This document shows positions 1-7,628 of a stretch of DNA of 64,000 nucleotides, piece by piece. The number at the start of each line of letters is the position of its first letter. The stretch's first letter is position 1. A model generated the notes under the pieces. The model saw only the letters and a program-made list of their open reading frames with translations. It was not told the DNA's origin and ran no database searches. The stretch covers positions 62,001 through 126,000 of the forward strand of contig JBBATH010000004.1 of the NCBI GenBank assembly GCA_040398845.1, read 5' to 3'. The stretch is from WLND01 sp040398845 (GTDB lineage: Bacteria > Actinomycetota > Actinomycetes > S36-B12). The position numbers were made by a program, and so were the translations under genes.

Positions 1-340
1 AATCGTCGCCGCCTCCCTCGGCGCTCGGCCGACCCGGGCCTTCGCAACCGCCTACGGACCGATCCTGCGGGTCGTCATGCTCGCGGCAGGTGGTCTGGCG
101 GCCGCTGTCTCACTCGGCGAATTCGGCGCTGCATCATTCTTGGCCCGCGCAGGTGATCCGACAGTGCCGATCCAGATCGTCCGACTCCTCGGCCGACCCG
201 GAGCCCAGTCTTACGGCGCTGCCGCGAGCCTCGCCGTGATCCTCGTCATCCTCACCCTCGCCGTGGTGCTCGTCATCGACCGAGCCGGCCGTGGATTGCG
301 GACCGACCAACAGTCGCCGACCCCTTCCGGCATCGCATGA
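1..340 (+). CDS. ABC transporter permease, C-terminal part (5' end outside window)
   Basis: The reading frame is open from base 2, so the gene enters from the left and only about 112 C-terminal residues are visible. The first residues, AASLGARPTRAF, match the cytoplasmic EAA loop with which importer permeases contact their ATPase. Two hydrophobic stretches follow, ending in a short basic tail. The stop overlaps the ATPase start at 337 by 4 bases, so the two are translationally coupled. The pair most resembles thiamine or ferric-iron type importers, with permease followed by a small ATPase, but the substrate cannot be read here. Confidence 0.8.
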   Translation, partial: IVAASLGARPTRAFATAYGPILRVVMLAAGGLAAAVSLGEFGAASFLARAGDPTVPIQIVRLLGRPGAQSYGAAASLAVILVILTLAVVLVIDRAGRGLRTDQQSPTPSGIA

Positions 341-1017
341 CTGACATGCCTCTTGCAGCCGACCCTCCACGGCTCCAGACCCAAGGCCTATTGATCGGCT
401 ACACCACTTCGCTGATTCCCGCCCTCGACCTCGCGGTGTCGAAGGGGAGCATCCTCGGCATCCTCGGCGCCAGCGGACGCGGCAAGTCCACCCTGCTGGG
501 GACCCTCGCCGGAGTCACGCCCCCGCTCGCCGGCAGGGTCCTCATCGACGGCCGCGACGTCACAGGTACCGCGATCCACGAGCGCGGCATCGGCTTCGTG
601 TTCCAGGAGCCCCTGCTTTTCACCCACCTGAACGTCATCGACAACATCGCCTACGGCCTGCGCCGGCATGGGGTAGCCAAGGCGCAGGCGCGCGAGCGGA
701 GTGCCGAGTTGCTCCACTGGGTGGGCCTTGCCGGCTTGGAGCGCAGGTCGGTCCACGAGCTGAGCGGTGGCCAGGCCCAGCGGGTGGCCCTCGCTCGAGC
801 CCTCGCGCCCGAGCCCGCCGTGATGCTGCTCGACGAGCCGTTCAGTGCGCTCGACACCGAACTGCGCAGCCGGCTCGTAGCCGAGGTCTCGGCCATGCTG
901 CGCAATCGCGGATGCGCGACCGTCTACGTCACTCACGATCCAATCGAAGCGGAGGCGATGGCCGACAGCATCATCCAACTCGAGTCAACAACGACTACTT
1001 CGCGAACGACACCGTGA
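337..1017 (+). CDS. ABC transporter ATP-binding protein (ThiQ/FbpC-like)
   Basis: This is a 226-residue ATPase subunit that powers the permease encoded just upstream. Walker A GASGRGKST lies at about residues 43-51, the signature LSGGQAQR at about 142, Walker B VMLLDEP just after it, and the switch His in VTHD near 200. There is no C-terminal regulatory domain, so it is the short type seen with thiamine importers. It overlaps the permease by ATGA. Its 3' end overlaps the convergent exonuclease gene by 23 bases. The substrate is uncertain. Confidence 0.88.
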   Translation: MTDMPLAADPPRLQTQGLLIGYTTSLIPALDLAVSKGSILGILGASGRGKSTLLGTLAGVTPPLAGRVLIDGRDVTGTAIHERGIGFVFQEPLLFTHLNVIDNIAYGLRRHGVAKAQARERSAELLHWVGLAGLERRSVHELSGGQAQRVALARALAPEPAVMLLDEPFSALDTELRSRLVAEVSAMLRNRGCATVYVTHDPIEAEAMADSIIQLESTTTTSRTTP

Positions 1018-1861
1018 GCGGAGCATGGTCGCTCCACCGCTCGGCATATGTCGGCGCCTTGCCCACGATCGCAGCCTTCGCCTGCGCTGCGAGGCCCGGC
1101 GTAGCCATCACGTAGTCGATGCGCCACCCGCCATCGGTGTCGAATCCCTTACCGCGCCATGACCACCACGTGTACGGGCCTGGACCATCGCCGCCGAGGA
1201 TGCGACCGAGATCGACCCAGTCAGTCTCGGACCAACGGTTGAGATACTCGCGCTCCTCTGGCAGGAACCCTGCCTTGTCTCGATTACCCTTCCAGTTCTT
1301 GATGTCGATCTCGGCCCGGGCCACATTGAAATCACCACAGACGACGACATTCGAGCCGCCCTTGGCCGCCGCATTCTTCAGGGATTTCAGTCGCTTTTCC
1401 ATCGCGACGAGGAAGGCCATCTTGTCGACCTGCTTTTGGGTCCCGGCCTCCCCCGAGTGCACATAGACCGACGCAACCGTCACGAGCCCCAGCGGAGTCT
1501 GGATATCGGCCTCCACCCACCGGCCAAGCCCCCCGAGATCAGCCTGCTTGATGTTCTCGCGGATCGTAATCGGCTTCGATCGCGACAGAATCGCGACACC
1601 GGCTCGCCCAAGGTCCGGCGCCGGCACGTGCGCCACGAAGTATTCGGCAAGCGGCGACTCGCGAAGCACCTCGTGTAATTGCTCGTAGGTCGCCCTGACC
1701 TCCTGCAGGCAGATGATGTCGGCCTTTGCCGCACCGAGCCAGTCAAGGCCACCTCGACGCTCGGCGGCACGGATCCCATTGACGTTCGCTGTGATGATGG
1801 AGAGCACACCGCGATGCTTCCAGATGGCATCGCCAGGATTTTGCACGGGCCGCGCGTTCAC
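995..1861 (-). CDS. xthA: Exodeoxyribonuclease III
   Basis: This Mg-dependent AP endonuclease and 3'-exonuclease acts in base-excision repair. The N-terminal core TANVNGIRAA, the catalytic Glu context CLQEVRA, GDFNVA for the Asp/Asn pair, RIDYVMAT and the C-terminal WSDHAPL are all present in family order. The 288-residue frame starts at a GTG that overlaps the upstream P450 stop (GTGA). Family members normally begin at the VLSIITANVNG segment, so a GTG at 1807 is an equally likely start. Genes 1858-3033 and 995-1861 form a coupled pair. Confidence 0.93.
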   Translation of the reverse strand: MNARPVQNPGDAIWKHRGVLSIITANVNGIRAAERRGGLDWLGAAKADIICLQEVRATYEQLHEVLRESPLAEYFVAHVPAPDLGRAGVAILSRSKPITIRENIKQADLGGLGRWVEADIQTPLGLVTVASVYVHSGEAGTQKQVDKMAFLVAMEKRLKSLKNAAAKGGSNVVVCGDFNVARAEIDIKNWKGNRDKAGFLPEEREYLNRWSETDWVDLGRILGGDGPGPYTWWSWRGKGFDTDGGWRIDYVMATPGLAAQAKAAIVGKAPTYAERWSDHAPLTVSFAK

Positions 1862-3033
1862 GTGAGGAGAACCGGAATATTCTCGAATCCCCTAATGACA
1901 TGCGAGGGGTAGCGCACCGGTTCGCCGTCAAGGGCAAAGGACCGACGCCTCGATAGGAGGCGCCCCATGCCAATACGGGCCTCCATCCGTGCCAGTGGCA
2001 TGCCGAGGCAGAAGTGCACACCCTCACCGAACGCCAGGTTCCGCGCACCATCGCGATCAAGCACGAGTTCGTCGGCACGCGCGAACTCGCGGGGATCCCG
2101 GTTCGCCGAAGCGAACAGGACAAGCACGCGCGAGCCGACCGGCAGGTCTTGGCCGTGCATGGTGACGGGTCGCGTTGTCACGCGCGCAAGCCACTGCCCA
2201 GGCGCATCAAAGCGAAGGAACTCCTCAATAGCCGGGGCACGGAACTCCCCAGCATCGTCAAGGAGCGCACTCACATCCACAGCACCGGTAGCGACGGCGT
2301 GGGCGATATTCCCCATGAGGCTCGACGTGGTCTCCATGCCGGCGGCAATGAGCAGGAGCGTGAGTCCTTGGATCTCGCTTTCCAACATGTGCCCACCCTT
2401 GATGCCCATCGCCATGTCGCTGAACACATCATCGGTCATGCCATCGACGCGGCGGCGGCGCACCTGGTCGATGAAGTAGTCCACGAGTTCCCCGCGAATC
2501 GCGGCGGCGGCGTCGGACGGGCCGGCCTCCCCAGCTGGGCGCCTGAGCATCTCCAGTCCCGCCGATGCCGCCCAGTCGTGGTCGTCCTGTGGAATCCCGA
2601 GGAGTTGCAGGATCGTAAGGATCGGAAGTCGCTGGGTGAACTCCTGCCCGAGGTCGATCCGCGAGCGGCCGTCGAATCCGTCGATGAGTCGGTCGGCAGT
2701 CTCGCGGATGAGCGGCCCGTACTCCTTGATGCGCCGACTCTGGAACCGCGGGGCCAGCACCTTGCGCAGAACATCATGACGCGGAGGATCGAGTTCCTGG
2801 ATACTGCCCTCTCCGAAGAATTGGACGTAGTCCCCGATCTCGACGCCCTGAGCACTTGAGAACGTCTCCCAGTCGCGCAGCACGTCGCGAACGTCCTGAT
2901 ATCGGGACAGCGCCCACACCCCGTGCGCCTCGATGAAGTAAAGCGGGAACTCCTCTCGAAGCCGGGCGTACGCCGGGTAGGGATCCTCGTGGGACTGATG
3001 CGACAACGGGTCATAGACATCAGTCGAGTTCAT
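1858..3033 (-). CDS. Cytochrome P450
   Basis: This soluble bacterial P450 of 391 residues is a monooxygenase of unknown substrate. The I-helix oxygen-activation motif AGMETTSS is near residue 232, the K-helix ExxR is within EEFLR near 272, and the haem loop FGEGVHFCLGMPLAR with its Cys ligand is near 337-351. SANRDP before the haem loop is typical of class I bacterial P450s. No ferredoxin or reductase gene lies nearby, so electrons must come from elsewhere. It is co-oriented and coupled with xthA, and its start is 63 bases from the stop of the TerB/COQ4-like gene. Confidence 0.95.
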   Translation of the reverse strand: MNSTDVYDPLSHQSHEDPYPAYARLREEFPLYFIEAHGVWALSRYQDVRDVLRDWETFSSAQGVEIGDYVQFFGEGSIQELDPPRHDVLRKVLAPRFQSRRIKEYGPLIRETADRLIDGFDGRSRIDLGQEFTQRLPILTILQLLGIPQDDHDWAASAGLEMLRRPAGEAGPSDAAAAIRGELVDYFIDQVRRRRVDGMTDDVFSDMAMGIKGGHMLESEIQGLTLLLIAAGMETTSSLMGNIAHAVATGAVDVSALLDDAGEFRAPAIEEFLRFDAPGQWLARVTTRPVTMHGQDLPVGSRVLVLFASANRDPREFARADELVLDRDGARNLAFGEGVHFCLGMPLARMEARIGMGRLLSRRRSFALDGEPVRYPSHVIRGFENIPVLLT

Positions 3034-3096
3034 CTGGCCAGTATTGCTGATCGAGGTCGAAGGGGGAGCGGAACGAGGTCACCAGTCGGAGTCGTG

Positions 3097-4098
3097 CTAA
3101 GGCTTACGCCCCGCGCCAACGAGGCCGGTGCCCAGCCCGCCGTCTATACCGTCAGATCGTGGAACAACTCCGTATTCGGCTCGAATCTCCGCCAAAGGCC
3201 GATGAGCGATCCCAAGGTGGTCAATCTGACTGAAATCGCCGTTCACAGCACTCCCACGTTCGAACGCCTCCCCGAGCATGCTCGCTGCCCCAGGGAGATG
3301 GAGTGCCCCTTGACCGTCTGCATCTGGATAGATATCGCCGCCGTAAGGGATGAACTGGGTCGTTGACCCGTGCTTCAGCAGGCCGGCTTCGTGAATCAGC
3401 AGATTCGTCATGAACGCCATCCAGTTGGCGTCTGTGTCGCTCATTGCCAGTTTGAAAGCGCCCAGCGAGATCTCCCCTGGACCTGTCGGCTCGTACCCCG
3501 CGATGACATGGTTCATGTCGTGGCTGATGTAGTAGGCCGGCGTTGGTGTTGTTGGGCCTGGCAGGTGGAAGCCATTGCGCTCATAGAAACGGAGAAATGC
3601 CCAACCAAGCGTCCCTTCCGGAAGGAGACGAAGTGCTTCCACCTCGGGCAGCACATCGCCGCCACCGTCGTAATCAGCGACCTTGTCTGACAACGCAGGA
3701 AGGTAGTTTCCGTAACTGCGGATGAAGTCAATGCTTGCCAGTTCCGTAGATTCACTTATCCACGACGACACCGCATCGAGTTGGTCACCATGGATCCCGA
3801 GAGCAGAGGCGTAACGATCAAGCTGCGCAACTTGCTCTTCGGAATGCGGATGCCGGCAGAACATCACGATGATGGCGAGCTGAACGAACCGGCGCCGCAC
3901 GTCATCATCGGTGAGCGCTTGAGCCAACGGGCCAGAATCGATTCCATTGAGCACGGAAGCATCCTGATGCCACAGATAGCTACTCACCGCACTGATGACG
4001 CTCACCTGCTCGTCAGTGGGACCACCATCTACGTCAGCCACTCCAAGTAGGCCTGACACAAATATCGGAACGATTTCTTGGGGAACCGCGATAGCCAT
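3097..4098 (-). CDS. TerB-like plus COQ4-like two-domain protein
   Basis: The protein has 333 residues. The first ~110 look like a TerB/tellurite-resistance-type helical domain, in which VQLAIIVMFCRHPHSEEQ recalls the family's acidic metal-binding helix. The second half contains HDMNH followed after exactly 11 residues by Glu (GYEPTGPGE). That reproduces the HDxxHx11E metal motif of COQ4, the quinone-biosynthesis protein. GAFKLAM after it also fits COQ4. Actinobacteria normally make menaquinone, not ubiquinone, so the substrate is unclear. The domain assignment is by eye; the enzymatic role is inference. Confidence 0.6.
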   Translation of the reverse strand: MAIAVPQEIVPIFVSGLLGVADVDGGPTDEQVSVISAVSSYLWHQDASVLNGIDSGPLAQALTDDDVRRRFVQLAIIVMFCRHPHSEEQVAQLDRYASALGIHGDQLDAVSSWISESTELASIDFIRSYGNYLPALSDKVADYDGGGDVLPEVEALRLLPEGTLGWAFLRFYERNGFHLPGPTTPTPAYYISHDMNHVIAGYEPTGPGEISLGAFKLAMSDTDANWMAFMTNLLIHEAGLLKHGSTTQFIPYGGDIYPDADGQGALHLPGAASMLGEAFERGSAVNGDFSQIDHLGIAHRPLAEIRAEYGVVPRSDGIDGGLGTGLVGAGRKP

Positions 4099-4182
4099 GA
4101 CTCACTGTCACGCGAGTACCGACTCGGCTCGCAGGTTGTTCCCAGCGACTGAGTCGTCGAAGGTCGTGAGCAACCGAGAGGC

Positions 4183-4194
4183 TACGTTTGCTGC
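4183..4194 (+). promoter_or_regulatory. Leaderless-type -10 box (TACGTT) for the phosphatase gene
   Basis: TACGTT at 4183-4188 is followed by exactly six bases before ATG 4195. That would place the transcript start at the start codon. No Shine-Dalgarno sequence is present. Confidence 0.5.
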
Positions 4195-5013
4195 ATGACA
4201 ACGATGCCCGCTCGCTCGCTCACGCAGGCTGAGGTCGACGAGCGTTTCGCCTTCGCAACCGAACTCATCGCCGAGGCAGGTGCCCTGGCGGCCTCCTACT
4301 TCGCCCATATTGAATCGCTCGAAGTGACAAGCAAGGGCCCGCAGGACGTCGTGAGCCAGGCCGATGTCAATACCGAGCTCCTCATCCGCGAGCGGCTCGC
4401 CGAGCGATTTCCCGACGATGCATTCTTCGGCGAGGAATCCGGCCCGCATGGCGTCGAGGGAGCGACAGGTATCTGGGTCGTCGACCCGATCGACGGCACC
4501 CAGCCATTCACCCTCGGCCTTTCAAGCTGGTGCGTGTCGATCGCCTTTATCCAAGGGTCGGTGATGGAGATCGGGCTGGTATTCAGCCCACCGGCAGACG
4601 AGCTCTTCTCGGCACAACGGGGTCGAGGTGCCACCCTCAATGGCCGCCCAATTTCGGTCAGCCCCGCTGCCTCGCTACGCGACGGCATGGTCGGCATCGG
4701 ATACTCCACCCGCACCGATCCGGAGATCCTGCTCGACACGATGGGACGCCTACTCCGTCAAGGAGGGATGTTCCAGCGAAACGGCTCAGGCGCCCTCACC
4801 CTGTGCTACGTCGCGTGCGGCCGGCTCATCGGCTACGTCGAGATGCACATCAACTCGTGGGACTGCCTTGCGGCGCTCCTGCTCATCACCGAGGCGGGCG
4901 GGCAGGTGAACGACTTCCTTGAGGGCAACGCGCTGCACGACGGCAACCGCATCATCGCCGGCTCCCCGGCGCTGTACGAGAGCCTCGCATCACTTCTCCC
5001 GGAGAACGGGTGA
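4195..5013 (+). CDS. Inositol monophosphatase/histidinol-phosphatase family enzyme
   Basis: This 272-residue Mg-dependent, Li-sensitive-type sugar or histidinol phosphatase carries the metal motifs in order. EE of FFGEESG is near residue 80, DPIDGTQPF near 98-106, and the late Asp in WDCLAALLLITEAGG near 222-236. The segment DVVSQADVNTE near 50 is the family's first acidic loop. It could be HisN or an IMPase; the motif QPF where many have KNF gives no decision. It begins from a leaderless-type promoter, and its stop nearly abuts the kynureninase relic. Confidence 0.88.
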   Translation: MTTMPARSLTQAEVDERFAFATELIAEAGALAASYFAHIESLEVTSKGPQDVVSQADVNTELLIRERLAERFPDDAFFGEESGPHGVEGATGIWVVDPIDGTQPFTLGLSSWCVSIAFIQGSVMEIGLVFSPPADELFSAQRGRGATLNGRPISVSPAASLRDGMVGIGYSTRTDPEILLDTMGRLLRQGGMFQRNGSGALTLCYVACGRLIGYVEMHINSWDCLAALLLITEAGGQVNDFLEGNALHDGNRIIAGSPALYESLASLLPENG

Positions 5014-5018
5014 CGCCA

Positions 5019-5140
5019 ATGAACCTCGTCGAAAGGGCGCAGGCACTCGACGCCGTCGACCCCCTCGGGGGCTTTCACGACCGCTTCGTCGACGGTCAGT
5101 GGGCGCAACGGCTTATTCTGGGGTGGATCGACTTCGGGTC
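5019..5140 (+). pseudogene. Kynureninase N-terminal relic
   Basis: A frame starting at ATG 5019 reads MNLVERAQALDAVDPLGG and then, after skipping about 45 residues, GQWAQRLILGWID. These two pieces align with the start (LARELDATDPLAEY) and with GQWAARLIRGWTDEW of the intact kynureninase at 6390. So it is an internally deleted, truncated relative, not a new gene. It sits five bases after the phosphatase stop, where a kynureninase would be expected as the second gene of an operon, and is cut off by the HEPN/MNT insertion. Confidence 0.7.
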
Positions 5141-5160
5141 AGCTCCTGCGTCTTCCTTTG

Positions 5161-5556
5161 TTATTGGGCGCGCCGGGCGGCGTCGACAAGGGCCGTTATG
5201 GCTCGTCCAGCCTTCTTCAGGGCGGCCAGCGTGATTGTGTCGTGGCTGTATCCGGCGAGGGTCTTGAGGTCGAGCAGCGTCTTCAGATGGCGAGCGAGCC
5301 CGGAGTCAACGCTGGCCAGCAGGCCGATGGCACCTCGGTGGTCCTCGCCTTGATGGTGTAGTCCGAGAAAGGCACAGCAAACGACGTCCGTTGCCGCGAT
5401 CCCCGCATGAACAGCGAGGGTGGCACATGCATCTGAGACGTCACCTGGCTCGTCCGCGAACTCGAGGATCGTGCCGAAGGCGTCAGCGAATTCCTCCGCC
5501 TTGCGACGTCGACCGCTCACGATCGCGGGGGTGCACTTGCGAGTGCGAGGCGTCAC
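5161..5556 (-). CDS. HEPN-domain protein, putative toxin of an MNT/HEPN pair
   Basis: This is a 131-residue, mostly helical protein encoded directly downstream of a minimal nucleotidyltransferase, with a 4-base overlap. The helical pattern with a late DLKTLAGYSHD segment fits HEPN proteins of the SacT/HEPN class, where a polar residue followed by His forms the RNase site (usually Rx4-6H). Here the basic residue is Lys, so RNase activity is uncertain. HEPN proteins paired with MNTs generally act as RNA-cleaving toxins controlled by the MNT partner. The assignment rests mainly on context and weakly on sequence. Confidence 0.65.
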   Translation of the reverse strand: MTPRTRKCTPAIVSGRRRKAEEFADAFGTILEFADEPGDVSDACATLAVHAGIAATDVVCCAFLGLHHQGEDHRGAIGLLASVDSGLARHLKTLLDLKTLAGYSHDTITLAALKKAGRAITALVDAARRAQ

Positions 5557-6206
5557 GTTGCCTTGCTCCTAGCCCTCCTGCGGCGGATGGTGTCGCTCTT
5601 GACCGCCGATGCCAAGCCTTGCATGTCACCGTGAAAGGCGACCCCTTCGTAAGCGGCATCCACGAGCACGGGTTCGTTGGCTCCGCGCTCCTCGACGTGC
5701 GATTGGGTGAAGGTGAGGATGCGGCAGTCGTTGCCGGTCCACGCAGCGACTTGATCTGACAGCGACTCAGTTTGGTCATCCCAGACGTCGTCAGGGATGT
5801 CGCTGGGGCGGACGAGGAGGAGGTCGATGTCGCTCTCAGCAGCGTGGTTCCGTCGAGCTCCGGAACCGAAGAGCACTCCGAGTACGGGGGGAGCCGCCCA
5901 CGACCGGACTTCGGACCCCATTCGCTTGAGGAGTTCGTCGCGGAGCCGGGCGAGCCCGATGACGTACGGCGCGGCCAAGTGCTCACGGTTGAGTCCGTAG
6001 AGGCTGGCGCGGCCGGCGGGGCGTCGGCTGACAATGCCCTGACCGGTGAGCCTGCCCAGGGTGTTGTGGATACCCCGGATGCTCGGGCCATCGAGAAGTC
6101 GTTGGATGTCGCCGCTGGTGAAGTCGGCGTCTGCGAGTGCAAGGACCCGGAGAACGTCAGCATCAATCGTTGGGGTGATGACCGCGAGGGGTCGCGACAG
6201 CTCCAT
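5553..6206 (-). CDS. Minimal nucleotidyltransferase with winged-helix N-terminus (antitoxin of MNT/HEPN pair)
   Basis: The preferred start is ATG 6206, giving 217 residues. A longer frame to 6383 would run through the promoter. The first ~90 residues look like a winged helix (GRLTGQGIVSRRPAGRASLY). They are followed by the pol-beta nucleotidyltransferase motif FGSGARRNHAAESDIDLLLV near 115-134, with the GS and DxD metal residues intact. MNT antitoxins AMPylate or bind their HEPN toxin; the HTH suggests autorepression, consistent with the palindrome just upstream. GGAAG lies six bases before the start. Confidence 0.8.
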   Translation of the reverse strand: MELSRPLAVITPTIDADVLRVLALADADFTSGDIQRLLDGPSIRGIHNTLGRLTGQGIVSRRPAGRASLYGLNREHLAAPYVIGLARLRDELLKRMGSEVRSWAAPPVLGVLFGSGARRNHAAESDIDLLLVRPSDIPDDVWDDQTESLSDQVAAWTGNDCRILTFTQSHVEERGANEPVLVDAAYEGVAFHGDMQGLASAVKSDTIRRRRARSKAT

Positions 6207-6233
6207 GCATCTTCCAAGTTCTAGGAATAATAT

Positions 6234-6247
6234 TGCCGATATCGGCA
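6234..6247 (-). promoter_or_regulatory. Palindromic operator upstream of MNT/HEPN operon
   Basis: TGCCGATATCGGCA is a perfect 14-bp palindrome 28 bases upstream of the MNT start. On the minus strand it directly follows a TATAGT hexamer that could serve as -10 box. This placement suits autorepression by the winged-helix MNT protein. Confidence 0.5.
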
Positions 6248-6377
6248 CTATACTGCATACGGGGTACCGAAGTGCGAGCGAGGCGCCGGAGGCGCGCCTA
6301 CCTGGCGATAGCCACTGGGATCCTGAGAGCGACCGCCCTCCATGGCCGGTTGGGGCGCTCGCGTCCGAACCGCCAAC

Positions 6378-6389
6378 TACCATCGCTAA
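6378..6389 (+). promoter_or_regulatory. Leaderless-type -10 box (TACCAT) for kynureninase
   Basis: TACCAT at 6378-6383 is followed by six bases and ATG 6390, with no Shine-Dalgarno sequence. This is the same geometry as at the other leaderless-type starts in the window. Confidence 0.5.
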
Positions 6390-7610
6390 ATGACCTCCCT
6401 AGACCTAGCTCGCGAGCTCGACGCCACCGATCCGCTCGCCGAGTACATCGGTCGCTTCGTGCCTGCCGACGAGCGGTCGCTCCTCGCCTACCTTGACGGC
6501 AACTCGCTGGGCCGGCCGCTCAAGGCCACTGCCGAACGGCTGCAGGAGTTCGTCACGGGGCAATGGGCAGCGCGCCTCATCCGCGGTTGGACCGACGAGT
6601 GGATGCAATGGCCGCACCTCATCGGCGATTCGATCGGCAGCGCAGCTCTCGGCGCGGCACCCGGCCAGGTCATCGTCGGAGACTCAACGACCGTGATGCT
6701 CTACAAGCTTGCGCGCGCCGCCATCGCAGCCAGACCGGGCCGCAGTGAGATCGTTATCGATACCGACAACTTCCCTACCGACCGCTACATCGTCGAGGGC
6801 ATCGCCGGCGAGCTCTCGATGACCCTTCGCTGGATCGAGACGGATCAGTCCACGGGCATCAGCACTGAGCAGGTCGAGGCCGCAGTTGGCCCGGCTACCG
6901 CTCTCGCCCTCTTTAGTCATGTCGCCTACCGCTCCGGGTTCATCGCCGACATGCAGGCCATCACGGCGTCGGTGCGCGGCGCCGGCGGGCTCGTCCTATG
7001 GGATCTCAGCCACTCCGTCGGATCAGTGCCGGTGCTCCTCGACGCGTGCGACGTCGACTTCGCCGTCGGCTGCACCTACAAGTACCTCAACGGGGGACCC
7101 GGCGCACCGGCCTTCGCCTACGTCAGGGAACGTCTTCAGGATGAGGTGAACCAGCCGATCTGGGGCTGGCTCGGCCGGCGCGACAGCTTCGAGATGGCCC
7201 ACGGCTACGAGCCTGCTGACGGCATCCGGCGGTTCATCAGCGGCACTCCACCCATCATCTCGATGATCCCGGTGCGCGCGGGGATCGAGCTGGTCGCCGA
7301 GGCGGGCATCGACCGCATACGTGAGAAGTCCGTCGCACTCACCGAGTTCGCGCTGAGTGTCGTCGATGGCTGGGCTCCTGAACTCGGCGTGACGATTGGC
7401 TCACCACGCGACAGCACCGTGCGCGGCGGCCACATCACGATCTGTCGCAGTGACTTCCGCGAGCTCACCCCGGCGCTGTGGGACGAGGGTGTCATCCCTG
7501 ACTTCCGGGCGCCCGATGGCATTCGGCTTGGACTATCGCCGCTCAGCACCACGTTTGTCGAGCTGCACCGGGGTCTTGCCGCAATCGAGGCCGCTGCGGC
7601 CCGGCGGTAA
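6390..7610 (+). CDS. kynU: Kynureninase
   Basis: This 406-residue PLP enzyme cleaves kynurenine or 3-hydroxykynurenine to anthranilate or 3-hydroxyanthranilate plus alanine. The diagnostic block WDLSHSVGSVPV, then DFAVGCTYKYLNGGPGAPAF with the Schiff-base Lys at about residue 231, is intact, and the length is normal. No tryptophan dioxygenase or formamidase is nearby, so it may serve an isolated step or a related substrate. A relic of a second kynureninase lies 1.3 kb upstream across the HEPN/MNT pair. Confidence 0.93.
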   Translation: MTSLDLARELDATDPLAEYIGRFVPADERSLLAYLDGNSLGRPLKATAERLQEFVTGQWAARLIRGWTDEWMQWPHLIGDSIGSAALGAAPGQVIVGDSTTVMLYKLARAAIAARPGRSEIVIDTDNFPTDRYIVEGIAGELSMTLRWIETDQSTGISTEQVEAAVGPATALALFSHVAYRSGFIADMQAITASVRGAGGLVLWDLSHSVGSVPVLLDACDVDFAVGCTYKYLNGGPGAPAFAYVRERLQDEVNQPIWGWLGRRDSFEMAHGYEPADGIRRFISGTPPIISMIPVRAGIELVAEAGIDRIREKSVALTEFALSVVDGWAPELGVTIGSPRDSTVRGGHITICRSDFRELTPALWDEGVIPDFRAPDGIRLGLSPLSTTFVELHRGLAAIEAAAARR

Positions 7611-7616
7611 CGGCCC

Positions 7617-7628
7617 TACAGTCCTATC
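7617..7628 (+). promoter_or_regulatory. Leaderless-type -10 box (TACAGT) for photolyase
   Basis: TACAGT at 7617-7622 is followed by six bases and ATG 7629. The gene begins 18 bases after the kynureninase stop yet seems to carry its own promoter. Confidence 0.5.

Noticed and set aside
2014..2859. Plus-strand ORF of 281 codons within the P450 gene
   Set aside because: It is fully antisense to a P450 with intact motifs and has no domain of its own.
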